From contig NC_081405.1 in assembly GCF_030272615.1 (NCBI RefSeq), positions 571,951,752 through 572,015,751 of the forward strand: a stretch of DNA of 64,000 nt. Direction: 5' to 3'. Positions 1 to 11,979 of the stretch are shown here, one piece after another. The translations under genes and the position numbers were made by a program. This stretch comes from Cryptomeria japonica. Taxonomy: Eukaryota; Streptophyta; Pinopsida; Cupressales; Cupressaceae. Position 1 is the first letter of the stretch. The number at the start of each line of letters is the position of its first letter. The notes under the pieces are model-generated. The model searched no databases. It saw only the letters and a list, made by a program, of their open reading frames with translations, and was not told the origin of the DNA.

Positions 1-327
1 TTACCAAGTAGGTAAAAACCTCCCACCTTTTATGGGGTAGTAGGTAAAACCTCCCACTTTTTATGGAGGTGCGAGTTAATGCACCTCTTGGTTGTATATG
101 CTATTATTTTTCTATATAATAAGCAATATACTCTCACCTTCAAAAGTCAAGTGATAGCTCGGTGAGAGTCTTCTCTAAATTCTCTTCTTTATCTCTATTT
201 TTCTCTCATATCAGATTTATCTTCATTCAGCTATTTTGATCTTCGATCATCCGTTGCTTCGAGTTGCATGTGATCTATGACCGACATCAGATCCTGGCTC
301 AATTCTTGCTTCTCACAGAATTTAACA
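1..327 (+). repeat. 5' LTR, 3' part of it
   Basis: Base 1 corresponds exactly to base 5983 of the 3' LTR, so the first 335 bases of this LTR lie left of the window. It ends TTTAACA directly before the primer site. Four substitutions separate it from the 3' LTR. Confidence 0.96.
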
Positions 328-339
328 TGGTATCAGAGC
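328..339 (+). other. Primer binding site, tRNA-iMet type
   Basis: TGGTATCAGAGC follows the LTR end directly. This is the standard plant copia primer site, complementary to the 3' end of initiator methionine tRNA. Confidence 0.95.
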
Positions 340-1368
340 CGTGTTGTCTGGTATAGCTCATTGCTTTTCTGATTTATTTAAGAGATTTGAGATTGTTAGA
401 TAGCTAATATTTTTCTTAAAAACCAAGTATGCTCTTCTCCTGCATTTTCGTGTGATCTGGAGAATCAGAACAGTTTAAAGGAAAATAAGCTTCTAGTTAA
501 ATCTGGTTTTATATATGTGTTCTTTGAGATCTGGGTGATTGCAACATTTTTGGTAATATTGGAGGCTTCTTTAGCATTTCCAGAGTGTCCAGAAGGCTTG
601 TGAAAATCATAAGTGACTTTTATTTCACCAAATTCAGAGTTTGGAGAACACAGTAAAAAAAAATCAGAGTGAAATATTTTACTAGAGCTGTTTTCATTTC
701 GGCCCTAGCGTTCTAACCTCCGTTCATTTTCAGAAAAAAAGATTTCTAGGTTTTGTTTCCAGCATCGAAAAACTTATGGGTTTTGGAGGGTTTTTCTAGA
801 AAATTAATAATTTTTGCAGAAATCGAGTTTCAACAAGGCTTAAGTCATTTTTCTATCAGGGAAATTCAGCAACCTTTCTTAAAAGTTGCATAACTTTTGC
901 CTCGGGTGTCAGTTTTTTGCAAATGAGTACTTGACGGAAAGCTGGAAATGAGCACTCTTCATAATTGCAGGTCTTATTGAAATATTCTACCCTTCTTTTT
1001 TAGATATTGCAGGTTGAATCAGCTGCATGTTTTTTTCCCTTCTATAGATCATATCTTTCTTTTCACAACTCTATTTTACAAAAATGAATAGTTGTTGGAA
1101 AGGTATTAAGATACATTGAGCAGCAATAAGGCTAATTTTTTCAGATTTTGTGTTAAATTTATATGTATTTAAACTTTCTATTTTGGCCATTAAAGCCTTA
1201 GAAAGCATTGTAATCTGATAAAAGCCTTGTAAATGCACTAATTATAAAGTGCCAACCTTGTAATATTTGGGGGGGGGTGATTTCAAAGACTAGTGAAAAG
1301 GGGGGGTGTCTCTTGTGTCTTCTTTCTTGCACTCTTCTTGACTCTTTGCAATCTTTTTTTCTGCTATC
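340..1368 (+). other. Untranslated leader of the copia element
   Basis: About 1 kb between primer site and polyprotein start, AT-rich, without a long ORF. Two G-runs occur near 1267-1275 and 1302-1308. It presumably carries the packaging signal, but nothing in the sequence identifies it. Confidence 0.8.
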
Positions 1369-4300
1369 ATGGATGCATCTACAGTTCCACTTTTAACACC
1401 ATATAATTACTTTGAATGGAAATCTAAGATGATAATATATCTGAAAAGACATGGATATCATCGTGTTACTATGGGACTTGAAACTGAACCTCAAGATGCT
1501 GCAGAAAAGATTAAATGGTTTAATAAATGTGATGAAGCTTTTGGTACATTGTGCATGTCAGTCTCTCCTGACCTTCTTTTTCACATTGAATCTGCTACTA
1601 CACCAAATGCAGTATGGACTACTTTGGGAAACCTCTTTGGTAAGCAGGATGAACTAAGAGGTCATCAATTGGAGAATGAACTCATAGAGTTGAATCCAAC
1701 CAATTTTGATACTATACAAGACTTCTTCACTAAACTTAAGTCTATAAGATTGCAGTTGGAACAGTGTGGAACTAAGAAAGATGATAAGCAACTGATCTTG
1801 AGTATTCTTTCTAAGCTTGGTCCTAACTATTCAGTGTTTGTTTCTACATTCTATGCTACCAAATGTGCCCTAGGTACCACATTCAAAATGCCTTCTTTAG
1901 ATGATTTTGCTGCAGAACTCACTAGGGAGCAGAACAAATTGGTTCAAATGGGTACAATAAAGCCCTCTAAGTCACATGCCTTAGTTGTAAATCAAGGCAC
2001 AAAAGAACATAAAGGGTCTAGTAAGCAAGATAAGAAACAAAATAACCAAGGAGAGAAGAAGAAAGATCAGAAATCTGCTACTTCAAAAGCAGACAATGAG
2101 ACCTCTTTATCAAAAGGTGAACAACCTAAGAAGGAGAAGGTCAAGTGTTCTTATTGTAAGGGGCCTGGTCATGATGAACATAAGTGTTTAAAGAAACAAA
2201 TTGATCACCTTTCAAATCTTCTTGAAAAGAATAATATCAAGGTTCCTGATTCAGTCAAACAAAGTACATCGGAAGGATCTTCTAAGGACATAGATAAGAG
2301 TAAGGGGAAAGGAAAGGGTAAGGCCCTAGTTGCTATTGCTTCACAACCAAATTCTTGGATAATTGACTCAGGTGCTTCACACCACATGGCTTCTTCAGAA
2401 GATGATTTCACATCTTTAGAGCCATGTTCTATGCCTTCCATCCTAATGGGTGATGACACTCCTGTTGAAGTGCATGGGAGAGGGTCTGTTGATGTGGGTG
2501 AAGGAACATTTCAAGATGTCCTTTGTGTTCCATCTTTATCAACTAATCTCCTATCTGTTTATCAGATCACTCACACTGGTTCTGGCAAGCGAGTTGAGTT
2601 CACATCAGATGCAGTGGTAATCAGCGAAATGCATAATGGGTCTACTGTTGCTGTGGGAAAAGCAGATCATCATTCTAGATTATATCAGTTTTCTCACTTT
2701 GTTCCTGACTCTCCTTCGACAGTTTTACTCACTCATGCAGATGAGGTGAGTTGTTTGTGGCATCAACGGTTTGGCCACTTGAACTACCATTACTTGCAAC
2801 AACTCAGTCAACAAGAAATGGTTTCAGGGTTGCCTTCTATTCGATTTTCTGATGGAGTTTGCCAGGGGTGCATTCTTGGTAAGCATCCAGAGGAGAAGTA
2901 TGATAAAGGTAAAGCTTGGAGAGCTACACAACTATTGGAGTTGGTACATAGTGACTTGGCAGGACCATTTCCACAACCATCTTTCAGCAAGGCTAGATAT
3001 GTCTTGACATTTATTGATGACTTTTCCAGATATACATGGGTTTACTTTCTCAAACAAAAGTCTGAAGTCTTTGAAAATTTTCTAGATTTCAAAGCTTTTG
3101 CAGAGAAACAATCTGGGAAGTTCATCAAGATTCTGCATACAGATAATGGGGGTGAATATGTTAATAATCAGTTTGAACTGTTTTGTGCTTCAGAAGGTAT
3201 CAACATGCAGCACACAGTTCCATACAGTCCTCAACAAAATGGTGTAGCAGAACGAAAAAATAGGTCCTTGAAGGAGATGGCTAATTGTATGATTCACTCC
3301 AAGTCTTTGGCACCTCAGTATTGGGCAGAGGCCATCAACTGTGCTTGTTACATCCAGAACCGAGTTCCTCATAAAGCTGTGAAGGGGGTAACTCCCTTTC
3401 AAGCTTGGACTGGTCGAAAACCCACAGTTAAACACTTTAGAGTGTTTGGTTCTCTTGCATGGGCCCACATTCCAGCTGAAAAACGCAAGGCTGTGGATCC
3501 GCAGAGTAAGCCTTGCATATTTGTTGGATATCCAGATGATGTCAAAGGGTATAGGCTTCTCCATCCCACTACTCATGAGTTGTTCATTGAGAGGAGTGTT
3601 CGTTTTGAGGAGAGTTCTTCTAGTTCTTCTCATACCACTTCTCCATCCACTATCACATTGGAGAAATTGCATTATGATGACAGTTCTTCAAAGGATCTTA
3701 ATCCTCCTAATCTTGATGAGGAGTCTTCTTCCTCTACTTTAGATGGTGACAGTGATGATGAGGATTCACATTCCTCTCATAGTCATCATTCAGAGGTTGA
3801 TGATTCTCCCCCAGACTCTCCAGCCTCAGTGCCTCTTTGGGCTCGACAAACATTTGAGTCAGCAGGAGATTGGCTTGGTGATCCATTAGATACTAGAAGA
3901 ACAAGGTCACAATTTCAGCAAGTTCCACATCTCTTCATTGCTTCAGCTTCTGATCCACAGTCCTTTCGAGAAGCTTCAGGTGTTCCTGAGTGGGATGCTG
4001 CAATGCAAGAAGAGTTCAATTCCTTGGAAAGGAATCACACATGGGATTTAGTTCCTCTTCCTAAGGGAAGGAAACTTGTTCGATGCAAGTGGATCTATCG
4101 AACAAAATTTGTAGCGGATGGGTCGGTTGATAAGTATAAGGCTCGCTTGGTAGCAAAAGGTTTTTCCCAAGTTCCAGGGGTTGATTACTCTGAGACTTTT
4201 GCTCCAGTTGCTAAGATGAATTCCATCCGGCTTGTTCTTGCTATAGCTGCAGCCCATCGTTGGGAAGTTCATCAGATGGATGTGAAGAGTGCATTTCTTC

Positions 4301-5493
4301 ATGGTGAACTTCAGGAGGAAATCTACATGGAGCAACCACAGGGGTTTGTTCAGGATCCTTCACTTGTGTGTCGACTTCGAAAGTCTCTCTATGGCCTCAA
4401 ACAGGCTACTCGAGCTTGGTATGCCAAGATGGACTCATTTCTTCTGACAGTTGGTTTCACTCGGTGCCATTCTGATCCGAACGTATACATTCTGCAACAG
4501 GATGAAACTCTCACATTTCTAGTTCTTTATGTTGATGACTTGTTACTCACAGGGAGTCACTCATCCACCATCAAAGCAGTGAAAATTGCTCTACATGATA
4601 GATTTTTGATGTCAGACTTGGGTCTTCTGCATTACTTCTTGGGAATTGAGATCACTCAATCATCTTCAGGAATCTTCCTTGGACAACCCAAGTATGCACT
4701 TGATATGCTCTCCAGATTTCACATGGCTGATTGTAAGCCTGCACCTACTCCATTTTTGTCAGGAGTCAAACTTGAGGCTAAGTGCTCTTCACCCTTGGTT
4801 GATGGCACTTTATATCGACAGCTTGTTGGAAGCCTCATTTATTTGATTCATACGAGACCCAACATTTCTTATGCTGTGGGCATGGTCTCTAGATTCATGC
4901 AGGAGCCACATGAGTTGCATTGGAAAGCAGCTAAGCAGATCCTCCACTGCATTCAGGGTACTCACAATTATGGAATTCAGTATGTAGCAGGTGTGGATAT
5001 TGACTTGGTAGGATATACGGATTCAGATTGGGCAGGTGATTCTCAGGATCACAAGTCTACTTCTGGGTATTGCTTCTCACTTGGTTCTGGTCCAGTTTGT
5101 TGGTCGAGCAAGAAGCAGTCTGCAATTGCTCTTTCATCGACAAAGGCCGAGTATCGAGGGGTAGTCAATGCCACCACTGAGGCTATTTGGCTTCAAAATA
5201 TTCTTACTGAGTTTGGTATTCCAGTCAGAAAGCCTACCATCATCTTTTGTGATAATCAGAGTGCTATACAAATCTCAAGAAATCCAGTTCATCATCAGAG
5301 GGTGAAACACATTGAGATACATATGCACTATATTCGGGAGCTCATTCAGGAAGGCATCATTGATCTTAAGTATTGTTCTACATCGGAGCAAACTGCAGAC
5401 ATCTTCACCAAACCTTTCACCAAAAGCAAGTTCCTTCATTTGCGATCTTTGCTTGGGATGCAAAAGGTGTCTACTTCAGGAGGGGCTTTTTAG
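1369..5493 (+). CDS. Intact copia Gag-Pol polyprotein (1,374 aa)
   Basis: The polyprotein encodes all activities for retrotransposition in cytoplasmic virus-like particles followed by nuclear integration. In order: Gag with a CCHC zinc knuckle starting at Cys260 (CSYCKGPGHDEHKC); aspartic protease with active Asp333 in DSG; integrase with an H/C zinc region followed by catalytic Asp529, Asp592 and Glu628, the last two separated by 35 residues as in D,D(35)E; reverse transcriptase with the YVDD box at 1054-1057; RNase H with Asp1218 and the SSTKAEY motif. The length is normal for a plant copia polyprotein and there is no internal stop. The start is the first in-frame ATG after the leader and is followed by a typical copia Gag N-terminus. 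A long Ser/Asp-rich linker lies between integrase and reverse transcriptase. All key catalytic residues I can check are present. Confidence 0.96.
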   Translation: MDASTVPLLTPYNYFEWKSKMIIYLKRHGYHRVTMGLETEPQDAAEKIKWFNKCDEAFGTLCMSVSPDLLFHIESATTPNAVWTTLGNLFGKQDELRGHQLENELIELNPTNFDTIQDFFTKLKSIRLQLEQCGTKKDDKQLILSILSKLGPNYSVFVSTFYATKCALGTTFKMPSLDDFAAELTREQNKLVQMGTIKPSKSHALVVNQGTKEHKGSSKQDKKQNNQGEKKKDQKSATSKADNETSLSKGEQPKKEKVKCSYCKGPGHDEHKCLKKQIDHLSNLLEKNNIKVPDSVKQSTSEGSSKDIDKSKGKGKGKALVAIASQPNSWIIDSGASHHMASSEDDFTSLEPCSMPSILMGDDTPVEVHGRGSVDVGEGTFQDVLCVPSLSTNLLSVYQITHTGSGKRVEFTSDAVVISEMHNGSTVAVGKADHHSRLYQFSHFVPDSPSTVLLTHADEVSCLWHQRFGHLNYHYLQQLSQQEMVSGLPSIRFSDGVCQGCILGKHPEEKYDKGKAWRATQLLELVHSDLAGPFPQPSFSKARYVLTFIDDFSRYTWVYFLKQKSEVFENFLDFKAFAEKQSGKFIKILHTDNGGEYVNNQFELFCASEGINMQHTVPYSPQQNGVAERKNRSLKEMANCMIHSKSLAPQYWAEAINCACYIQNRVPHKAVKGVTPFQAWTGRKPTVKHFRVFGSLAWAHIPAEKRKAVDPQSKPCIFVGYPDDVKGYRLLHPTTHELFIERSVRFEESSSSSSHTTSPSTITLEKLHYDDSSSKDLNPPNLDEESSSSTLDGDSDDEDSHSSHSHHSEVDDSPPDSPASVPLWARQTFESAGDWLGDPLDTRRTRSQFQQVPHLFIASASDPQSFREASGVPEWDAAMQEEFNSLERNHTWDLVPLPKGRKLVRCKWIYRTKFVADGSVDKYKARLVAKGFSQVPGVDYSETFAPVAKMNSIRLVLAIAAAHRWEVHQMDVKSAFLHGELQEEIYMEQPQGFVQDPSLVCRLRKSLYGLKQATRAWYAKMDSFLLTVGFTRCHSDPNVYILQQDETLTFLVLYVDDLLLTGSHSSTIKAVKIALHDRFLMSDLGLLHYFLGIEITQSSSGIFLGQPKYALDMLSRFHMADCKPAPTPFLSGVKLEAKCSSPLVDGTLYRQLVGSLIYLIHTRPNISYAVGMVSRFMQEPHELHWKAAKQILHCIQGTHNYGIQYVAGVDIDLVGYTDSDWAGDSQDHKSTSGYCFSLGSGPVCWSSKKQSAIALSSTKAEYRGVVNATTEAIWLQNILTEFGIPVRKPTIIFCDNQSAIQISRNPVHHQRVKHIEIHMHYIRELIQEGIIDLKYCSTSEQTADIFTKPFTKSKFLHLRSLLGMQKVSTSGGAF

Positions 5494-5638
5494 TCCTTCA
5501 TTCTTTCTCTCTCTATTTTGGGGGGGTCTATTCCTCTTATGGGGGGCTTCTTCTTTTGGGGGGGATATTTATGTACATGGGTACCTAACATGGCCTCATT
5601 TGCCGGGATCCATCTTTTCACCCACCTAAGCTACGCTT

Positions 5639-5647
5639 AAGGGGGGG
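5639..5647 (+). other. Polypurine tract
   Basis: AAGGGGGGG lies directly before the 3' LTR start TGTTAG and would prime plus-strand DNA. The preceding 3' untranslated tail (5494-5638) carries several more runs of six or seven G. Confidence 0.9.
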
Positions 5648-6309
5648 TGTTAGTGTAGGTTTTTTTTATTTTCCTTATGTCAGGGGGTATTTATTTTTCC
5701 TACACATATATTATTAAGCTTGCTTAGGTTATTAGGTGTGGTTAATATGAGGACACGTGGTGGAATACATTAGCTACATGTGTAACTCTCCACCTCACAT
5801 GGGTAGTTGAGTTACACACCCTCTTTTGGCTTGTTGTGCCACCTCTCATAACCACTATTTTGTCATTTCCTAAGTGGGTTATGGGGTAGTTGGTTTTCTC
5901 ACCCTCTTTTGGCCTTATGTGCCACCTCTTATAACTCCTTTTTTGTTTTCATGTAAGGAGGTTATGCCACATGTTTTGGCATTTACCAAGTAGGTAAAAA
6001 CCTCCCACCTTTTATGGGGTAGTAGGTAAAACCTCTCACTTTTTATGGAGGTGGGAGTTAATGCACCTCTTGGTTGTATATGCTATTATTTTTCTATATA
6101 ATAAGCAATATACTCTCACCTTCAAAAGTCAAGTGATAGCTCGGTGAGAGTCTTCTCTAAATTCTCTTCTTTATCTCTATTTTTCTCTCATATCAGATTT
6201 ATCTTCATTCAGCTATTTTGATCTTCGATCATCCGTTGCTTGGAGTTGCATGTGATCTATGGCCGACATCAGATCCTGGCTCAATTCTTGCTTCTCACAG
6301 AATTTAACA
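5648..6309 (+). repeat. 3' LTR (662 bp)
   Basis: Begins TGTTAG and ends TTTAACA, giving the usual TG...CA termini. Its last 327 bases match the 5' LTR fragment at window bases 1-327. A short direct repeat of the form 'cccaccTTTTATGG' occurs twice within it. Confidence 0.95.
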
Positions 6310-9300
6310 CTTTTGAAGGCATTTCCGAAAGCCACCTATGTTGTTTTGAGCATTAAGAAAGGATATCAAGAATCAAATTCTATTTTGTTGTTAGCTTCAT
6401 ATTTTTGCTCCAAATGTGTTCACTTGTGATTCCATAGCAATTTTAGAGGTCTAGTTGATTAGAAATGATTTTTTTTTAGCTAGGCCCACAAAGGGCCTGA
6501 CTAACATTAGGACATCATGATGTCAAATAAAGGTGTTATTTAAAGAAGTTATTTTTTTATTCAAGCAGGTTTCTATTTGTTCCCAAAGATTAAAGAAGCC
6601 ACTAATTACTGAGTATTGAAGTTATTTAAATCATTTTCAATGATTTAAATACATTAGTGAAAATTAAAAAGGGTTTCACTTTAGTATAAGGAAATCATTT
6701 AAGTCATTTTAAAATGATTTAAAATGCATTGATTTATACCCCACTAAGCAGAAAAGAACTGGCAAAGAAGGGTGTGGGAGTGCGGGGCTATGTGGGGAAT
6801 TTATTTTTCTTTCCCCACACATCCACAGGTTGCAAAGGAAAAAATGAAAACCATATGCGGATATGCGGAGTAACCTTGCACACAAACAATAAATTAGGGA
6901 AGATGGAAAAAATTAAGTGCGGGAAAGCGAGATGTATGATAATTCATCCCACGTCATTAAAGTGTGCCCTAAATTGTTCTTGGAAGTTGTATTTAGGGTT
7001 TACTTCTCTGAAGATGGTCATTTGAGATGGGGATTTAGTAATCTAAGCCAAGATGATTTAGCATAAGGATTGATTATAGTGTATGGAAATTAAAGTTGTA
7101 TGGGGTTTTGGTTTTTGTCACTCATCACAACAATGGATCACAATAATATCATGAGTTCGATGGCAATTTGTGCTATGTTTTTATTGAGGCTTTTTTCCTT
7201 TGCATGTGCACTATGAATCCCTACTTTCTCTCTACCTAGACTGTCCTAGTGTTGTTATGTATTATGTGTGGTATTCCCGTGTTTGGTTTTGCATAGACAT
7301 TTTATAGAAGTTTATGGTGCAATGGTTATCGCTAATGCTTTCTTATGTGTCTTCTTTTATTTATTTGGTGCATGGGTGCTTTAAAAACATAAACCTTATA
7401 AAACACAAAATAGACATGGATGAGAGGATTTGGGATTCTTAATCAAATAGAAAATCCTCACTTTGATTTGAAGTGGTTGTCCTGAATACATGTCCCCCTT
7501 ACTTTCTTGTGGGTAGATACTGTGTAAACTTGAATTTCATCATCAGAATACTACCTGCAACATATTAGTTTCACAAAATACAAAGGAAATGCTACAGGAA
7601 ATCCAAATTCAACCAATGAAACTACATGAAATTGATATTAAAATAACAACCATATTATTACCTTCATGATTTAAGTCTCATTGTGTCCTAACTCCATTGT
7701 TCCTGGTTGCAAATGATGTGTTCTCAGACAAGCACCGGTAGCTTCCAAGATGGCATATGAAGAATGGATTGATAACTGATAGTTAATTGATGCTATGATA
7801 TGCAATGCAAATTATTTAAGGCTAAATGATTATGCTAAATGAGAAATGCTAAATTGCTAATTGCTTCAAGATTAAAACTCACAGATGCATAATTTTTACT
7901 CAAATTGTTAACTTGAAAACTCACTTGAAGACTAACTCTTTCTCAACTCAAACTCCCACATTTATAGACTTTGAGAGGATAATATGATGTGGCCTGGATC
8001 AATGGTCATGATCAAATCTGCAGATTTGGATGGTTGTTAGCAAAGGTGAAGGTTGAGAGAAAGGGGGAAGGAGAAGACAAGTGTCACTCATCTCACCTTG
8101 ACTGAGTTGTTGACTGGGGGAATCTAGGGATGGTTGGAGAAGATTTAGGCATGAGAGGACAAGTGGACTCAAGTCCTTCCTAAGATGTAGGGATGTTGGA
8201 GAGAATATAGAAGAAGGTTAGGAAATATGTGCACGTACACAATATTTCATTTATTTTGGAAGTTGGAGATAAGTGGCTAATAAAAGATTTATTTATTTTA
8301 TTTTGTTGAATTAATTTAGCCACATGATGGATGATTTGGCAAAGGAAAGATGAAGTGGAGATGGAAGGTGAGTTGGAAAAGAGATTAAATAATTTAGAAA
8401 TTATTTAATATTTGAGACTATAGGATAGAGGAATAACCATTAAATATTAGATATTTAATTGATTGAAGGAATAATTAAATATTAGATATTTAATTAATTG
8501 ATTAGAAGAAAAGGATAAATCAATTAATTAATAAAATATTTCAATTAAATTAATTAATAGAAAGACACAAAATGAATTAATTTTTTTTTTTAAATTAACT
8601 ATTTAATAGAAGAATAATTATTAAATAAATATAAAATATTTATTTAATTGCTCATAGCCATTTTTATGTGTATACAGATACTAAAATGTTTATGATGCAG
8701 AGGAGGGTGGATTCCTTAAAAAACTGTGCAGAAATACTCAAAACAGATATGTTGAAATGGTGATTGGCAAGTGTAAATCCAATTCCACGATCTTTGCTAG
8801 TACTCTTTGTACCCAATGTAGTCACTAAACTATTCAACTCTGTTTAAAGAAGGGGGAATTGCCTGATGTTGTGCACTATATGGAGAGGCAGTGATATGCA
8901 TTTGGCAAGTTAGGAAGTTTGGTCTGTAATGATGTTGTTTCATGAGCTGCACTATTTATCTCTCCTTTTTTCTTAGAAAGAGTCTTCTCAGACTCTTAGG
9001 TTTCAATATGGTGTATATCCATATAATGACATATGCATTATTATATGAGTAGTTAACTTATGGCATGAAGTGTGATATTGTTACTAGGAATGCCTTTTCT
9101 TCATGAAGCTCTTTGTCACAGATTGAGAGTGAACAATTTATATTTTCTAATTGCAAAAATGAAGTTAAAAGATGTTTAAATATTTTAAAGCCTGCACAAA
9201 TTTCATATTGAGAATCGAGCTATGATTTTCCATGTTCCTTCTTCATAATCTAATTATTTTGTTGGATTCTTTAATTCTTCTTTTGAGAGAGATTGAAAGA

Positions 9301-10714
9301 GAGTTAAGTCTATGTGGGAGAGTGGATTTTTGTGATAGATTTCAAATATTTTAGTGGAGCATTAAGTATCATTAGTAGTGGATATTTTCCTAAATGCATA
9401 TCCACCAAATGAAGGGAAGATTGTGCACTAGTATAGTTAAAATCATTCTTCCTAATAGCCCATATGCTTCTAGGATCTTTGCTTGATGGAAAAATAACCA
9501 TAGTGGCCAGCGTGGTAGTGTTTGATAGAGCTCAAGATTGGAGATATTTTTCATTAATTTGTGCTTAACTCACTGCTATGCAGTGGTTGAAATGAATTAT
9601 GCTATGTCTAGCGATGTTGTAGTGGATAACTTCTCAATGAGGAGTGCAATGTGGCTAGAGTCTACCAATGTTATGCAAAAGGAACTAAGCAAGTTGTAGA
9701 GAGGGCATTTTTCATTAATAAAGTGGAGAATATAATTATGCAGAAATATTACTTTGATGGGCCAAACTAATAAATATTGATGGGTGGTAAAGTTTTAGCT
9801 TTGAGTAAAAGTGTTTCACAAAGGGAAGTGACTTGTGGAAATCAGAATAAAATATAACGTAAGAATATTATTCCGCTAAGGGCTAAACTGTGCTAAGTTG
9901 TTTGTAAGGAAATTTTAAATTTCTGGTAAATTATATTTTTGTGGGAAAGGAAGTGAAATTAGTGAACAAACTCAAGATTGTTTTCACCTACAAGGTAGTG
10001 TGTTGCAGTAAAAAAATTTCATTGTGAGTGAAATATTTTTACAAAAGGGTTTGGTAGTAAAGGTGTGAAATATTTTTCATTGATGAAAAATATCTTCATG
10101 GGAATCTTCTAGGAGGAAAACAATTATGAGTTGCAAGCAAAAGGTATATGAAAAATTATTTTTATCAATGAAGGGGAGTTATTTTATTCAATTAAAATAA
10201 GGTGTCAAATTCTATTATTAGCAAGTGTCACAGTAATAATGTAACATTTAAGTTTGTCCACCAAATGTAATTGTTATCACGAGATGAGTATGTGAAAATT
10301 AGAAAAGGTTAAAAGGTGAATATTTTTCCATTTGAGAGTAAAAATATAGTAGAATAAAAAATAATTCACCTAGTATGAAGTATTAATTCATGGGGAATGA
10401 AATGCATAAAAGACAAAAGCTATTTGTTGCAAGTAAAGGTTGAAGAAAGAGAGGGAAAATATATTTGCAAATCAGATTTGGGAAAATGGATAGCTACAAA
10501 CAACATATCAGATCTGGAGACTTCCTCTCTTCTATTTCTTTTTTTTTCCTTTTTTCCTTGTAAGGGGTTCCAATTTTTGGGTGTAGGTGGTTCTGGGCAG
10601 AAAAATATGTCTAATTTAGGGGTTCTTTGAAATTCAGATTAAAAAATGTTGTATTTTCTCAAGTAACAACATGCAATTTAATTTGAGCTTCAATGAGTTA
10701 TGTTACATAGTTGA
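6310..10714. other. Intergenic stretch, no recognisable gene
   Basis: 4.4 kb of AT-rich sequence. Short ORFs exist but none shows a domain or codon pattern I recognise. At 8400-8650 the sequence is very AT-rich, with repeated ATTAAATATTAGATATTTAAT-like palindromic words. At 9980-10400 the word GTGAAATATTTTT recurs irregularly. I cannot assign it to an element family. Confidence 0.6.
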
Positions 10715-11405
10715 TGTTGTCGGGAAAATGTATAATAATGTTTATAATTATAATATTTATTTATTATGTGAGTTTCCCATGGACATGTAATGTAATATTT
10801 TATTGATGTTGCACATGGACGTGTAACATGTAGATATTACTTGGGAATATTCTTGGGACCACTTGATGAGTTGTATTGTAACATTGGAATATATTATATT
10901 ATATTTATTTAATATTGGGGAATGTAATTTAATAAAGTACCCAATATTTGATGTGGGGCCAAGGGAGTAGGTAGCCCATGGTATTTGCAAATGGTTTTGA
11001 TGTAATACCACATGGTGGTTTTGTGGGAGCTTGTGTTTATAAAAGCAACCACAAGGGTAGTTGTTTGGGTTAGCCAGTTTAGCATTTGTGGAGGTTGGAA
11101 GTATGGCATGGGATGTGTGGTTACATGCATATTCACATGGAGTACTTGTTGATGGCTTGTTGATTGTTGGGTTTCAAAATCTTTCACAGTTGTATTGTAA
11201 TGTTGTATTACTGAATAATACATGGTGATGGATGTTTTTGGAGGCTAGTTTTTCCCTCATGAGGGTTTTCCCAAGATATATTGTGTGTCATCTTTCATGG
11301 GTATGTTGTTTATTCTTTGCATGTGGATTATATGAGTTTATTTTGTTGAAATCTAAACTGCGTTATGTGGAAATTGTCATAAGGTTGGTTGCAAGTTTCC
11401 TTACA
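10715..11405 (+). repeat. 5' LTR of the non-coding element
   Basis: Starts TGTTGTCGGGAAAAT and ends CCTTACA. It aligns over most of its length with 22666-23387. It lacks a short segment (about 12 bases) near its start that the 3' copy has. Confidence 0.85.
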
Positions 11406-11407
11406 AG

Positions 11408-11419
11408 TGGTATCAGAGC
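11408..11419 (+). other. Primer binding site of the non-coding element
   Basis: TGGTATCAGAGC, two bases after the LTR end, complementary to initiator methionine tRNA. Confidence 0.9.
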
Positions 11420-11514
11420 TATGGTTTTTATGGTGTTATAACCCTAGGTGTTGAATCCATGAATGCATATTAGAATGAAAAGTGAGAAAAAAAATTAAAA
11501 AATGTATTGAGCGG

Positions 11515-11710
11515 GGGTGGGGTCCACCAACCCATACCTCCCACCCCTCTGTGTCTGTGTTACCACCTGCTATGGTGGGTACCATCGACAGTGGTAACAC
11601 TGTTAGCGATGGTACCACCATGAGCAGAGCGATGGTACCACCATGAGCAGTAGTACCATTGTCGTGGTGGGGGAGTCCCTCGCACCATGGTGGTGGGACT
11701 TCCCACAAAT
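11515..11710 (+). repeat. GC-rich leader block with nested inverted and tandem repeats
   Basis: About 100 bases after the primer site the composition changes abruptly to GC-rich. The 23-base unit GCGATGGTACCACCATGAGCA(GA) occurs in tandem at about 11606 and 11629. The self-complementary core GGTACC and flanking GGTGG/CCACC words recur through the block, so the transcript could fold into stable hairpins. Its place in the leader suggests an RNA packaging or dimerisation element, which is inference. Confidence 0.6.
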
Positions 11711-11974
11711 ATTTCAACAAACAAAAATTAAAATAAATCCACCAGCTTTATTGAAAATTAAATTTTATATGCCATTTCAAAATATTATATGCCAGGTTTA
11801 TATAGTGGGTGGGCTCGGCTAGTGGGTCCCATATGAGATCATTAAAAGTAGTAAAAGGATTTTTATGGCATATTGGAGAAATAGTTGAAAATTATTTTTA
11901 TGGCATATTGGAGATTTTTGGGATCCATGTAATTGCTTGCATATAGCCTAATTGGCTATTTTCTTTCATGGGGC

Positions 11975-11979
11975 ATATT
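11975..11979. repeat. Target-site duplication ATATT (left)
   Basis: ATATT here matches ATATT at 18306-18310, exactly flanking the minus-strand copia element. Confidence 0.92.

Larger units (their letters stand above)
1..6309 (+). mobile_element. Ty1/copia LTR retrotransposon, nearly complete and young
   Basis: Order seen: 5' LTR (cut by the window edge), tRNA-iMet-type primer site, leader, one intact polyprotein ORF, polypurine tract, complete 3' LTR. Domain order protease, integrase, reverse transcriptase, RNase H defines the copia superfamily. The 327 bases of 5' LTR in the window align without gaps to the end of the 3' LTR with four mismatches by my count, about 1.2%. With the unbroken ORF this indicates a recent insertion that may still be competent. 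The left target-site copy is outside the window; on the right the first five flanking bases are CTTTT. It shares its 3' tail with the older minus-strand element at 11980-18305. Confidence 0.96.

Noticed and set aside
6729-7025. 98-codon + strand ORF
   Set aside because: No recognisable domain, no neighbouring gene signals, length within chance expectation.
8400-8650. AT-rich palindromic words as a MITE
   Set aside because: No terminal inverted repeats with flanking duplication could be found.
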